Shown: positions 1-6,485 of the stretch, piece by piece
Layout of the letters: every line of letters begins with the position of its first letter
How positions within the stretch are numbered: position 1 is the stretch's first letter
NCBI GenBank assembly: GCA_023127905.1
Contig: JAGMEZ010000380.1
Coordinates: 1 to 6,730 of the forward strand
Source: Caldifarciminota bacterium
Lineage (GTDB): Bacteria; Hydrothermota; E44-bin80
DNA length: 6,730 nt
Direction: 5' to 3'
Position numbers and translations under genes: made by a program
Notes under the pieces: model-generated
Told to the model about the DNA's origin: nothing
Databases searched by the model: none
The model's input: only the letters and a program-made list of their open reading frames with translations

Positions 1-2880
1 AACGCAGTTTATTTCTCTTACTTTTACGATTTTCTTCTCTACATCCAAAAATCTTGCATCAAACGGACATGCATCTATACAGAACTCACAACCACCACAC
101 CACCGTTCAATAACTTCTGATATAGTTCTTCTTTGAACTAATGGAGATTCCCTCAGGAAAAGATATGCACTTGCTGCTGCTGCTGTTGCTTCTGTAACAG
201 CATCCTGCATGCTTGAAGGTGAACGGCATAAACCTGCGAAGAATATTCCGGATTTCTCGGATTCGTGTGGTCTGAATTTGGGGTTTGCTCCCTTGAAAAA
301 TCCATCTTCATCAAGAGAAACCCCTAAAATCTTGCTTAATTTTTTATTATCATATGGGACGATTCCAGTGCTTAAGACAAGCATGTCTGGTTCGAACATT
401 AATTCTCTGTCGAGTACAAGGTCTTTGACGTTAACTTTTATCTTGGCATCGTCAACAGAAACCCGTGGCTCATCCTCTTTTAAGTATTTTATAAAATTAA
501 TGCCTTTTTCTCGCGCTTCGGAAAACTTCAACTCTTTTTTGCCATAACTCATCATATCCCTGTATAATATAGTTATATTTATTTCCTTATTTTTTTCTTT
601 TAATAGTAAGCTATTTTTTATAGCATCACTGCAACATACTTTACTGCACCAGGGATGTTCATCATTTCTCGAACCAACGCACTGAATCATTACTACAGAA
701 GTCAGAGAACTGACGTCAGAGGACGGATTTAAAAGATATTTTTCAAATTCAAGTTGGGTGATTATTTTTTCATTTTTTCCGTATGAATATTCAGTTGGTT
801 GATACTCCTGTGCACCAGTTGCAACAATCACTGTGCCTGCACAAATGTTTTCTTTCTCAGTATCTTTTTGTATTGCAATAATAAAGGAACCTGCTGCACC
901 ATCAAGTGACACGACTTGTGACTCAAGATGAACTGAAATTCTATCATCTTGTTCCACTTCTTTTTTGATACCGGCAATGTAATTTTGTACATCTTCACCT
1001 TCAAGGGTGTACGAAAATCTTTCAGCATTTCCACCAAGTGTTTTATCATTTTCAATTATATTTATCGCAATTCCTCTTTTGCTCAGGTTAAGAGCAGAAA
1101 TCATCCCTGCAAGTCCTCCCCCAATAACTACTGCTTTAGTAACACCTTTTTTGTAAATATTTTCATTACCTACAGCGAGACGAAGTTTCTCCATAAGAGA
1201 ATGAATCCTTTGAACTGCAACATCTTCTCCATTATTTTCATAGCTCCATGCAATATGCTCACGTAAACTCAAGATTTCCACCATTGATTGTTTGAATCCA
1301 TAATGCTCTACTGCATTTCTTATTAAAACCTCATATTTTGCTGGAGAACAGGTGGCAAAAATAATCCTCGTTATTCCTTTTTCTATTACTCTCTTCATAA
1401 TACTATCAAGTCTATTCTCTTGACACACAAGGTCAATTTCTTCAATATGTGTAATGTCTGAAAAATTCTCCAAAATTTTTTTAATTTTAGTTGTATCAAG
1501 GTCTTTTTTTATTACTCCTCCACACTGGCAAATAAATATCCCGAATTTCACAATTCTATAATCAATATCAAGTGATGGTTTCTCTCTTTCATTAACCTCA
1601 AAACCTTCACCTGTAGCAAGAAAACCTGCTGCTCTTGCTTCAATTACACTATTTTCTATGTCTTTAGGATTAGCAAGGCTTCCGGCAACATAAACATTTT
1701 CTTTTGAAGTTTTAAATGTTTCAAATTCTTTCCCTATTACAAATCCGTATTCATCTTTATTTACTCCAATTATATTAAGTAGTTTTTTAGTATCTTCATT
1801 TATTTCTTGACCAGTTGACAGTATGACGAGATCATACGTTTCTGTTATCAGTTTTTCGTCTTCTTCGTATTTAATAAGTAGATTACCATTTATATCTTCA
1901 GAAACGGAAGGGATTCGGTAATTCTCAAATTTTATCCCCATCTTTTCAGCACTAAGATAATACCTGTAATGCCCTTTTCCATAAGCTCTTATATCCATAT
2001 AAAAAATTGAGACTTCTGTATCCTTTTCTATCTCTTTTATTTTCCGTGCCTCTTTTAGTGCATACATACAACAGGCACTCGAGCAGTATCCTCTGTCTTT
2101 ATCTCTTGAACCAACACATTGAATTATTGCAACCTTTGATGGAACCTTACTGTCAGAAGGTCTTTTTAATTCATCCGGATGTATCCCTGTTCTGCTTATG
2201 AGTCTTTCAAAATCAAGACTTGTTAAAACGTTCTTAAACTTGCCATACCCGAAAGAAGTTAGGGTAGACGGATCAATTTCCGAAAAACCAGTTGTAAGTA
2301 TTATTGAAGAAGCAATTATTTTTTCCTCACTCTCCTTCTGGTTTAAATCAATTGCCTTTGTCGGACAAACTTCCACACACTTGCCACATTCATTGCATAT
2401 TTCTTTATCAATATAGTATATTTTCGTGAGACTTCCAGTGTAAAGTGTGTGTATCGCTTTATGTTTGCTAAAACCTTTGTCAAAAGGGTCAGATGATTCT
2501 TCAGGACAAACTTCTTCGCATAACCTGCATCCTGTGCATTTAACTTCATCTACATACCTGGGAAGTTTTTGTAGTGTTAAAACCAGTCCTTCATCGGTCT
2601 CTTCAACAGATTTTACCAAAGTGAGTGTTCGAACATCTATTAGGGGATGATAAAAATCTCTTCTTAAACATCTGTCAAGTTTTTCATCGGTTGAAAACTG
2701 TGAAAGAATTTGACACATTCCGCAAGCATCATCAACAAACCAGGTATCAAGCCTTTCAAGCATTCCACCTATAGAAGGAGATTTTTCCAGGAGTAAAACC
2801 TTCTCACCAAGTTCAGCAGCGGTAAGAGATGCTGTGAGCCCTGCTATTCCACCTCCAACTACTATTACCCTTTTTTCCAT
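1..2880 (-). CDS. Giant HdrA-like iron-sulfur flavoprotein with two tandem FAD modules (3' end beyond window)
   Basis: Reading the minus strand from the ATG at 2880 gives 960 codons with no stop, running off the left edge. Module 1 starts at once with a Rossmann fold (GGGIAG, residues 9-14). It then has CGMC (53-56), two [4Fe-4S] motifs (Cys115/118/121/125 and Cys162/165/168/172), IQCVGSR (253-259) with YCSSACC, and a C-terminal FAD segment (VYVAG, 396-400). Module 2 begins with an HdrA N-terminal domain (CQCGG 451-455, ATCSP 509-513, LREHIAW 539-545). A second Rossmann motif (GGGLAG, 587-592), a second IQCVGSR (732-738) with WCSKVCC, and FFAGLC (880-885) follow. Near the edge is CGGCEFCIDACP (928-939), and Cys959 probably opens another cluster. 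HdrA is the flavin-bifurcating subunit of heterodisulfide reductases and usually has one FAD module. Here module 1 lacks the HdrA N-terminal domain, and module 2 lacks the inserted ferredoxin. The start is supported by GGAGG ten bases upstream (2891-2895). The partner and substrate are unknown; BamE-like or other HdrA-type complexes are alternatives. Confidence 0.9.
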   Translation of the reverse strand, partial: MEKRVIVVGGGIAGLTASLTAAELGEKVLLLEKSPSIGGMLERLDTWFVDDACGMCQILSQFSTDEKLDRCLRRDFYHPLIDVRTLTLVKSVEETDEGLVLTLQKLPRYVDEVKCTGCRLCEEVCPEESSDPFDKGFSKHKAIHTLYTGSLTKIYYIDKEICNECGKCVEVCPTKAIDLNQKESEEKIIASSIILTTGFSEIDPSTLTSFGYGKFKNVLTSLDFERLISRTGIHPDELKRPSDSKVPSKVAIIQCVGSRDKDRGYCSSACCMYALKEARKIKEIEKDTEVSIFYMDIRAYGKGHYRYYLSAEKMGIKFENYRIPSVSEDINGNLLIKYEEDEKLITETYDLVILSTGQEINEDTKKLLNIIGVNKDEYGFVIGKEFETFKTSKENVYVAGSLANPKDIENSVIEARAAGFLATGEGFEVNEREKPSLDIDYRIVKFGIFICQCGGVIKKDLDTTKIKKILENFSDITHIEEIDLVCQENRLDSIMKRVIEKGITRIIFATCSPAKYEVLIRNAVEHYGFKQSMVEILSLREHIAWSYENNGEDVAVQRIHSLMEKLRLAVGNENIYKKGVTKAVVIGGGLAGMISALNLSKRGIAINIIENDKTLGGNAERFSYTLEGEDVQNYIAGIKKEVEQDDRISVHLESQVVSLDGAAGSFIIAIQKDTEKENICAGTVIVATGAQEYQPTEYSYGKNEKIITQLEFEKYLLNPSSDVSSLTSVVMIQCVGSRNDEHPWCSKVCCSDAIKNSLLLKEKNKEINITILYRDMMSYGKKELKFSEAREKGINFIKYLKEDEPRVSVDDAKIKVNVKDLVLDRELMFEPDMLVLSTGIVPYDNKKLSKILGVSLDEDGFFKGANPKFRPHESEKSGIFFAGLCRSPSSMQDAVTEATAAAASAYLFLRESPLVQRRTISEVIERWCGGCEFCIDACPFDARFLDVEKKIVKVREINCV

Positions 2881-2908
2881 TAGTTATTTTCCTCCAGTTA
2901 TTTCTGTT

Positions 2909-2937
2909 ATCTTACATCATAAAAATATAAATTTCAA
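2909..2937 (-). promoter_or_regulatory. Candidate sigma-70-type promoter of the giant HdrA-like gene
   Basis: On the minus strand TTGAAA (2937-2932, five of six matches to the -35 consensus) is followed after exactly 17 bases by TAAGAT (2914-2909, four of six matches to -10). Transcription would start about 25 bases before the ATG at 2880, leaving a short leader that contains the GGAGG ribosome site at 2895-2891. The region is AT-rich, so chance matches are likely. The position in the only large spacer of the window favours it. Confidence 0.4.
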
Positions 2938-2956
2938 GTTCTTTTATGAAATTTCT

Positions 2957-3016
2957 GATTATACTGATTAATATAGACTACACAGATTTACTGCAAAACT
3001 TTTAATCTGTGTAATC
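2957..3016. repeat. Three degenerate copies of a GATTACACAGATTA-like unit, two direct and one inverted
   Basis: The spacer holds GATTATACTGATTA (2957-2970), GACTACACAGATTTA (2976-2990) and TTAATCTGTGTAATC (3002-3016). The last reads GATTACACAGATTAA on the other strand. The second and third copies form a perfect 10-bp inverted repeat (2979-2988 with 3004-3013) around a 15-base loop. Units of this sort look like fragments of a dispersed intergenic repeat, but they could also be an operator or a weak transcript hairpin. No U-tract follows on either strand. Confidence 0.5.
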
Positions 3017-3041
3017 ATTTTTATAATCTTATAATCAAATA

Positions 3042-3063
3042 TCTCTGAAAAATTTTTCAGAGA
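3042..3063 (-). terminator. Perfect 22-bp palindrome just after flxA, possible weak terminator or mRNA 3' hairpin
   Basis: Positions 3042-3052 (TCTCTGAAAAA) are exactly mirrored by 3053-3063 (TTTTTCAGAGA). The palindrome begins four bases beyond the flxA stop codon at 3068-3070. In RNA it can fold into a stem of nine pairs with an AAUU loop. The downstream minus-strand sequence (ATATTTGATT) is only mildly U-rich, so it is not a textbook intrinsic terminator. It could instead stabilise the 3' end of the operon transcript or be a symmetric protein-binding site. Confidence 0.45.
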
Positions 3064-3067
3064 CATT

Positions 3068-3994
3068 TTAATACTCCTTTGGTAATTTTTCAAGTTCTTT
3101 CAGGCTAAATACAGGACCATCCTTACAGACATATTTCGGACCTATATTGCATCTTCCACATTTACCTATTCCGCACTTCATTCTATTCTCGAGTGAATTG
3201 ATTATTCTTTCAGGTGGAAAACCTAATTCAGTAAGCACTGGTATGGTAAATTTAATCATTATGGGTGGTCCGCAAACAATGGCATAAGAATCCTTCGCAC
3301 CTGGCTTTACTGCAGAAACAAGCTGTGGAACAAAAGCTGTGAATTTTTTAATATCCTTTTTTATCTTTGTTTTTGAAGGTTCTTTAAGGTTAATCGGTTC
3401 CCATCCTTCGACTGCTGCTTCCTCAATAGGCCCCTCTGCTCCGAATTTCCAATCGATACACTGATACAAAGACATATCCTTTCTCTTTTCCCACTCTTTA
3501 AGTTCATCGCGGTAGCAGAGTAAACCAGGAGTTCTTGCACCGTATATACAGGTAATTTCTCCATAATTTTTTCTATTCTTTTTATCAAGCATGTATATAA
3601 GGAGTGAACGTAGCGTTGTAAACGCAAATCCCCCACCTACAATAACAACATTTTTTCCTTTCATCTCCTCAATAGGATACCAATTTCCAAGTGGACCCCG
3701 TACACCCATTATCGCTCCTTCATCAAAATTGTGAAGAGCGGTAGTAACAACACCTACTTTCATAACTGTAAACCTTAGAAAACCTGATTCTGTTGGGGAT
3801 GATGCTATTCCTATTGGGGATTCACCCTTACCCAGAATGGAGAGTTCTGCAAACTGTCCTGGATAGTATCTAAATGCTTTTTCCTCCTCTTTATCCATAA
3901 AGACAAGATCGAATGTTTTTATGAGTTTATCTTCTGTTTCAAATCGGATTTTGTCAACTTTTACAGGTATTGGAATATATGAATTTTTTATCAT
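3068..3994 (-). CDS. flxA: FlxA-like FAD/NAD(P)-binding reductase with [2Fe-2S] cluster (AsrB / sulfhydrogenase gamma / PyrK type)
   Basis: This 308-residue cytoplasmic protein is the likely entry point for electrons from NADH or NADPH. The N-terminal ferredoxin-reductase barrel shows YPGQF (44-48), IGIASSP (61-67) and VRGPLGNWY (98-106), which bind FAD. The nucleotide-binding domain shows VGGGFAFTTLRS (119-130), YGARTP (151-156) and CGPPIM (241-246). The C-terminal cysteines 274, 279, 282 and 290 (CGIGKCGRCNIG, then YVC) match the [2Fe-2S] site of dihydroorotate dehydrogenase electron-transfer subunits and sulfhydrogenase gamma subunits. At 308 residues it is longer than the usual 270-285 of this family. 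The excess lies between the YGARTP and CGPP motifs, in a lysine-rich stretch near 183-222. The ATG overlaps the flxB stop as ATGA, and no good Shine-Dalgarno site is seen, so translation is probably coupled to flxB. Which nucleotide it prefers cannot be read from the motifs. Confidence 0.92.
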   Translation of the reverse strand: MIKNSYIPIPVKVDKIRFETEDKLIKTFDLVFMDKEEEKAFRYYPGQFAELSILGKGESPIGIASSPTESGFLRFTVMKVGVVTTALHNFDEGAIMGVRGPLGNWYPIEEMKGKNVVIVGGGFAFTTLRSLLIYMLDKKNRKNYGEITCIYGARTPGLLCYRDELKEWEKRKDMSLYQCIDWKFGAEGPIEEAAVEGWEPINLKEPSKTKIKKDIKKFTAFVPQLVSAVKPGAKDSYAIVCGPPIMIKFTIPVLTELGFPPERIINSLENRMKCGIGKCGRCNIGPKYVCKDGPVFSLKELEKLPKEY

Positions 3995-5019
3995 AACTTT
4001 TTTATTTTTTCGAGGATTTCCCTCACGTCTATATTAACCGGGCACTCGGTTACGCATCGACCACATCCACTACAGGCTATAATATTAAAGTTTTCTTCAT
4101 AATAATTAAACTTATGCATAATTCTCTGACGCATTCTCTGAAATCTGAATTCCCTTGGTTGATGCCCGGAACCATGAAGAGTGAAAATTGGAAACATACA
4201 TGAGTCCCAGTTTTTTACTCGTCTGCCATCTTCACCTATCATTTCATCCTGTATATCGAAACAATGACAGGTAGGGCAGAGGTATGTACACACACCACAT
4301 CCAAGACACCTTTCACTTATTTCCTCCCATACAGGATTCTCAAACATTCCCCTTAATTTCTCAGGTATCTTTTGGATATTCTCTATACATGATACTACAT
4401 TATCTGAATTCTTTTTTATCTCCTTTTTCTTTTTAAGCATGCCCCCATCACCGTCAGGGAGTTTATCTATGATTTTATTTCCCTGCTCGGTTATCCCTTC
4501 AATTATGAATTTATCACCAATATCAGTTATGAATGCATCAGAGCCTTCCTCTGAGAATGGTCCACATTCGAATGACGCACAGAAGCAGGTTGTTTTCGGA
4601 TTGTTACAGCCAAAACTGAAAATCAGTGTATTATCACGCAATCTTTTGTAGTAATCATCTATATAATCTTCATTGACAAATAACTTGTCGAGGATCAAAG
4701 TACTTTTAACATCACATGGACGAATACCAAAGATAATACGTTTTTTCATATCATTTTCACTAAACTTAGGAACTCTTTTGTCAATTATACCTTCGTATTC
4801 AACTATAGTCTCTGTCTGTGGAAAATAGAATTCTTTAGGAGATTGCCGGGAATTTAAGAAATCAAGGTATGGTTCTTCATTATCTTTCAATTCTCCAAAT
4901 AGAACAAAATCTTTTACCTTTTTTGGAGCTATAACGGTATAGTCCTTCTGTAACACCTTTATAAAATCTAAGATTTTATCCTTCTCAATATACTTAACGT
5001 TCTTCAAAGAATCCTTCAT
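3991..5019 (-). CDS. flxB: FlxB-like 4Fe-4S dicluster protein (AsrA / sulfhydrogenase beta family)
   Basis: This 342-residue iron-sulfur protein should carry electrons between the FlxA flavin and the rest of the complex. Its N-terminal part has the family signatures SPKEFYFPQTE (60-70) and FGIRPCDVK (97-105). The cysteines at 138, 145, 147 and 152 in the GCNNP...CFC...C stretch could bind an extra cluster. Two ferredoxin motifs follow: Cys238/241/244/248, running on into CPTCHCF, and Cys316/319/322/326. These features match the beta subunits of archaeal sulfhydrogenases and AsrA of anaerobic sulfite reductase, which pair with a FlxA/AsrB-type flavoprotein, as here. The frame is open to a GTG at 5034 (347 aa), with ATGs at 5028 and 5019. 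I chose 5019 because GTGAGG (5029-5034) lies nine bases upstream. The first 26 bases overlap the end of flxC and the last four overlap flxA. The B rather than C designation follows gene order and is less certain than the family. Confidence 0.9.
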   Translation of the reverse strand: MKDSLKNVKYIEKDKILDFIKVLQKDYTVIAPKKVKDFVLFGELKDNEEPYLDFLNSRQSPKEFYFPQTETIVEYEGIIDKRVPKFSENDMKKRIIFGIRPCDVKSTLILDKLFVNEDYIDDYYKRLRDNTLIFSFGCNNPKTTCFCASFECGPFSEEGSDAFITDIGDKFIIEGITEQGNKIIDKLPDGDGGMLKKKKEIKKNSDNVVSCIENIQKIPEKLRGMFENPVWEEISERCLGCGVCTYLCPTCHCFDIQDEMIGEDGRRVKNWDSCMFPIFTLHGSGHQPREFRFQRMRQRIMHKFNYYEENFNIIACSGCGRCVTECPVNIDVREILEKIKKL

Positions 5020-5974
5020 TAGAATCATCCTCACTATATTTATTCAAAACAGGCTTCCCTTCAATGTCAACTCCTGTTTCATAACCAAAGTATTGTTTTG
5101 CATCTGTAGATAATTTACTAACAAGTAAAGAAATGTCTATATCCATTGGACAGGCTCGTGAACAGCTACCGCAGTTTACACATCTTCCTGCGAGATGAAA
5201 AGTGCGGATAATTTGGAAAAGCTGGAGGTCTGTTTCAGAATCAACAGTTGTTCCTAACCACTGCGGTCTTGAACAATCAACAAAACATTCATTACAATAA
5301 CATGCTGGACAGGCATTTCTACAGGCATAACAGCGTATGCACCTGCTTACTTCTTCTGTAAATGCTTTCCATCTTTCCTCTGGTTCTTTAGATTCAAATT
5401 CATTCACCTTGTTAAGAACATCAACTCCTTCTGGCTCCTTTATCTCAATATCTACAATTTCATCATACACGATAGGCTTTCTGTGAGAGCAGATAATGCA
5501 ATCTTCGCAGAGGAAATCCTTCTTCTTTAGGGTTTTCTCGAATCCGTTTCCTTTTACTGTTATTGAATCATCATTTTCTGTTGATTCTGTAATTATACCT
5601 GGCGTAACTTCCCTCTCAATTTTTTTTCTATCAAGCATTCCTTCGCATGGAACACCAATGATTACAATCTGTTCCCTCTTAGCAATATTTTCCTGTATGT
5701 GTAAAATTAATGACCGTGTGTCACAACCTTTTGCTATCACTCCAATTTTCTCCGCATTATCAAGCTGTTTTCTGTAAAATGGGATATAAACAGCAAGGTT
5801 GTTCTCACACAATGAACTCCATATAAGTTTTTCTACTTCTTCTGGTTTTCTCACAAAGGTTGGTCTTGCCTTGAGCGGAAGTGTTCCTTTTTCAAAACCT
5901 ATAATAAGCTTGACCTTTCCCTCTTTCAACAATTTACTTGCTATTTCCCTGATTTTTTTATCTATCTTTTCCAT
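4994..5974 (-). CDS. flxC: FlxC-like cysteine-rich 4Fe-4S protein with FrhB-like N-terminal region
   Basis: This 326-residue cytoplasmic protein probably relays electrons within the Flx part of the complex. Residues 77-110 (IGVIAKGCD, then IIGVPC) resemble the core of F420-hydrogenase/formate dehydrogenase beta (FrhB/FdhB) proteins. A three-cysteine group follows at 156/159/162. The C-terminal part has two ferredoxin motifs, Cys212/215/218/222 and Cys265/268/271/275, each followed by proline. Between them lie further cysteines at 225, 227, 230 and 234. The C-terminal layout mirrors that of flxB next door, so the two are probably paralogues. The hydrophilic tail beyond residue 290 has no recognised motif, and its coding DNA overlaps the start of flxB. 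The ATG at 5974 lies 26 bp after the mvhD stop and has only a weak AAGAA ribosome site. No F420 or nucleotide site can be claimed from the sequence. The iron-sulfur role is firm, the exact partner less so. Confidence 0.87.
   Translation of the reverse strand: MEKIDKKIREIASKLLKEGKVKLIIGFEKGTLPLKARPTFVRKPEEVEKLIWSSLCENNLAVYIPFYRKQLDNAEKIGVIAKGCDTRSLILHIQENIAKREQIVIIGVPCEGMLDRKKIEREVTPGIITESTENDDSITVKGNGFEKTLKKKDFLCEDCIICSHRKPIVYDEIVDIEIKEPEGVDVLNKVNEFESKEPEERWKAFTEEVSRCIRCYACRNACPACYCNECFVDCSRPQWLGTTVDSETDLQLFQIIRTFHLAGRCVNCGSCSRACPMDIDISLLVSKLSTDAKQYFGYETGVDIEGKPVLNKYSEDDSNEGFFEER
5029..5034 (-). promoter_or_regulatory. Ribosome binding site that decides the flxB start
   Basis: GTGAGG on the minus strand lies nine bases before the ATG at 5019. 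The alternative ATG at 5028 would directly abut this site, and the GTG at 5034 is part of it. Neither alternative has a comparable site at normal distance. Confidence 0.55.
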
Positions 5975-6000
5975 TTCTTATTTAATTTTATTTTTATCTC

Positions 6001-6462
6001 TTAAATTCTCTTTCCATCACTGTTAAAATTTTTTCTGACGAGTTTCTTTGCTGGTCCAAGTTTCTTCACCGATTCAATGGTATTATTGGCAATCTTTACA
6101 AATCTCTCTGCCTCTGCTGATGAAAGCCAGGCAACATGGAATCTATCTTTTTCAATTCCAAGGAATTCTAAATATTTCTTGAGCATAAAAAATTTTCTCC
6201 GAGCATAAAAATTACCGGTAGAATAATTACATTCTCCTGGATGACAACCGGCAACTAAAACACCATCAGCCCCATGTTGAAGGCTTCTCAATATAAAGAG
6301 CGGATTTACTCTTCCAGTGCACGGAACACGTATTATTTTAATATTTGGAGGATACTGGAACCTTGACACACCTGCCAGGTCTGCTGCTGCAAATGCTCAC
6401 CAGTTGCAGAGGAATGCAACAATCCTCGGTTCCCAATCCCTATTTTCTTTTCCTTCATCCAT
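6001..6462 (-). CDS. mvhD: MvhD/FlxD electron-transfer subunit, predicted selenoprotein (in-frame TGA at 6397-6399 read as Sec)
   Basis: From the ATG at 6462 the frame reads 21 codons, meets TGA at 6399-6397, and continues to TAA at 6001-6003, giving 153 residues with the TGA read as Sec22. MvhD proteins bind a [2Fe-2S] cluster and pass electrons from a dehydrogenase or hydrogenase to HdrA. Both sides of the TGA fit this family. Before it lies IVAFLCNW; after it lie AFAAADLAGVSRFQYPP, VPCTGRVNP (Cys48), ADGVLVAGCHPGECNY (Cys73, Cys78) and WLSSAEAERF. The TGA replaces the second cysteine of the conserved CNWC motif. Sec-containing relatives are known (VhuD of methanococci, and MvhD-like proteins of anaerobic bacteria). 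A hairpin fitting a bacterial SECIS follows the TGA. AAGGA (6470-6474) lies seven bases before the ATG. Starting at the GTG at 6369 would lose both N-terminal cluster ligands. Within GCHPGECNY an Asn stands where His is usual. A nonsense mutation is the alternative, but the frame is otherwise intact. Confidence 0.9.
6358..6381 (-). promoter_or_regulatory. Candidate bacterial SECIS hairpin downstream of the Sec codon
   Basis: In the mRNA, bases 6381-6373 (GACCUGGCA) can pair with 6368-6358 (UGUCAAGGUUC). Four inner pairs (A-U, C-G, G-U, G-C) are followed by an unpaired A at 6364, then U-A, C-G, C-G and A-U, an unpaired U at 6359, and a closing G-C. The loop is GGUG (6372-6369), with G in the first two positions as in SelB-binding loops such as that of E. 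coli fdhF. The loop begins 24 bases after the UGA, a distance allowed for bacterial SECIS elements. The element lies wholly within the coding sequence. The folding was done by eye. Confidence 0.62.
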
Positions 6463-6469
6463 TGTATAT

Positions 6470-6474
6470 TCCTT
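6470..6474 (-). promoter_or_regulatory. Ribosome binding site of mvhD
   Basis: AAGGA on the minus strand lies seven bases before the ATG at 6462, inside the 23-bp gap after the hdrA stop. It supports starting the gene upstream of the in-frame TGA rather than at the internal GTG at 6369. Confidence 0.6.
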
Positions 6475-6485
6475 ATTGTCTCAAG

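Noticed and set aside
169..187. GCTGCTGCTGCTG microsatellite-like run (and a shorter one near 6381-6390)
   Set aside because: These encode alanine-rich helices in frame in the HdrA-like protein and in MvhD; ordinary codon repetition.
209..547. Plus-strand open frames of 60-112 codons throughout the window (for example 209-547, 949-1266, 5496-5777, 6317-6505)
   Set aside because: All are antisense to well-conserved minus-strand genes, are rich in Ser, Phe and Leu as expected of shadows, and show no family motifs.
828..1055. Short minus-strand frames inside the larger genes (828-1055, 2343-2549, 3361-3636)
   Set aside because: They are out of frame with the HdrA-like and FlxA proteins, whose motifs run continuously through these stretches.
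2964..2998. Second possible promoter on the minus strand (TTGCAG, then TATTAA after 17 bases)
   Set aside because: The -35 has only three matches in an AT-rich spacer; the candidate at 2909-2937 is better and nearer the start.
3021..3036. Tandem TTATAATC repeat
   Set aside because: Two copies of an 8-base AT-rich word are expected by chance in this spacer.
6001..6369. A 122-residue MvhD starting at the GTG at 6369
   Set aside because: That start lies inside the conserved domain and drops CNW-U and ADLAG. No ribosome site precedes it, while the upstream ATG has one.
6001..6462. mvhD as a pseudogene broken by a nonsense codon
   Set aside because: The frame is otherwise intact on both sides, the TGA sits exactly at a cysteine position known to take Sec in relatives, and a SECIS-like hairpin follows.
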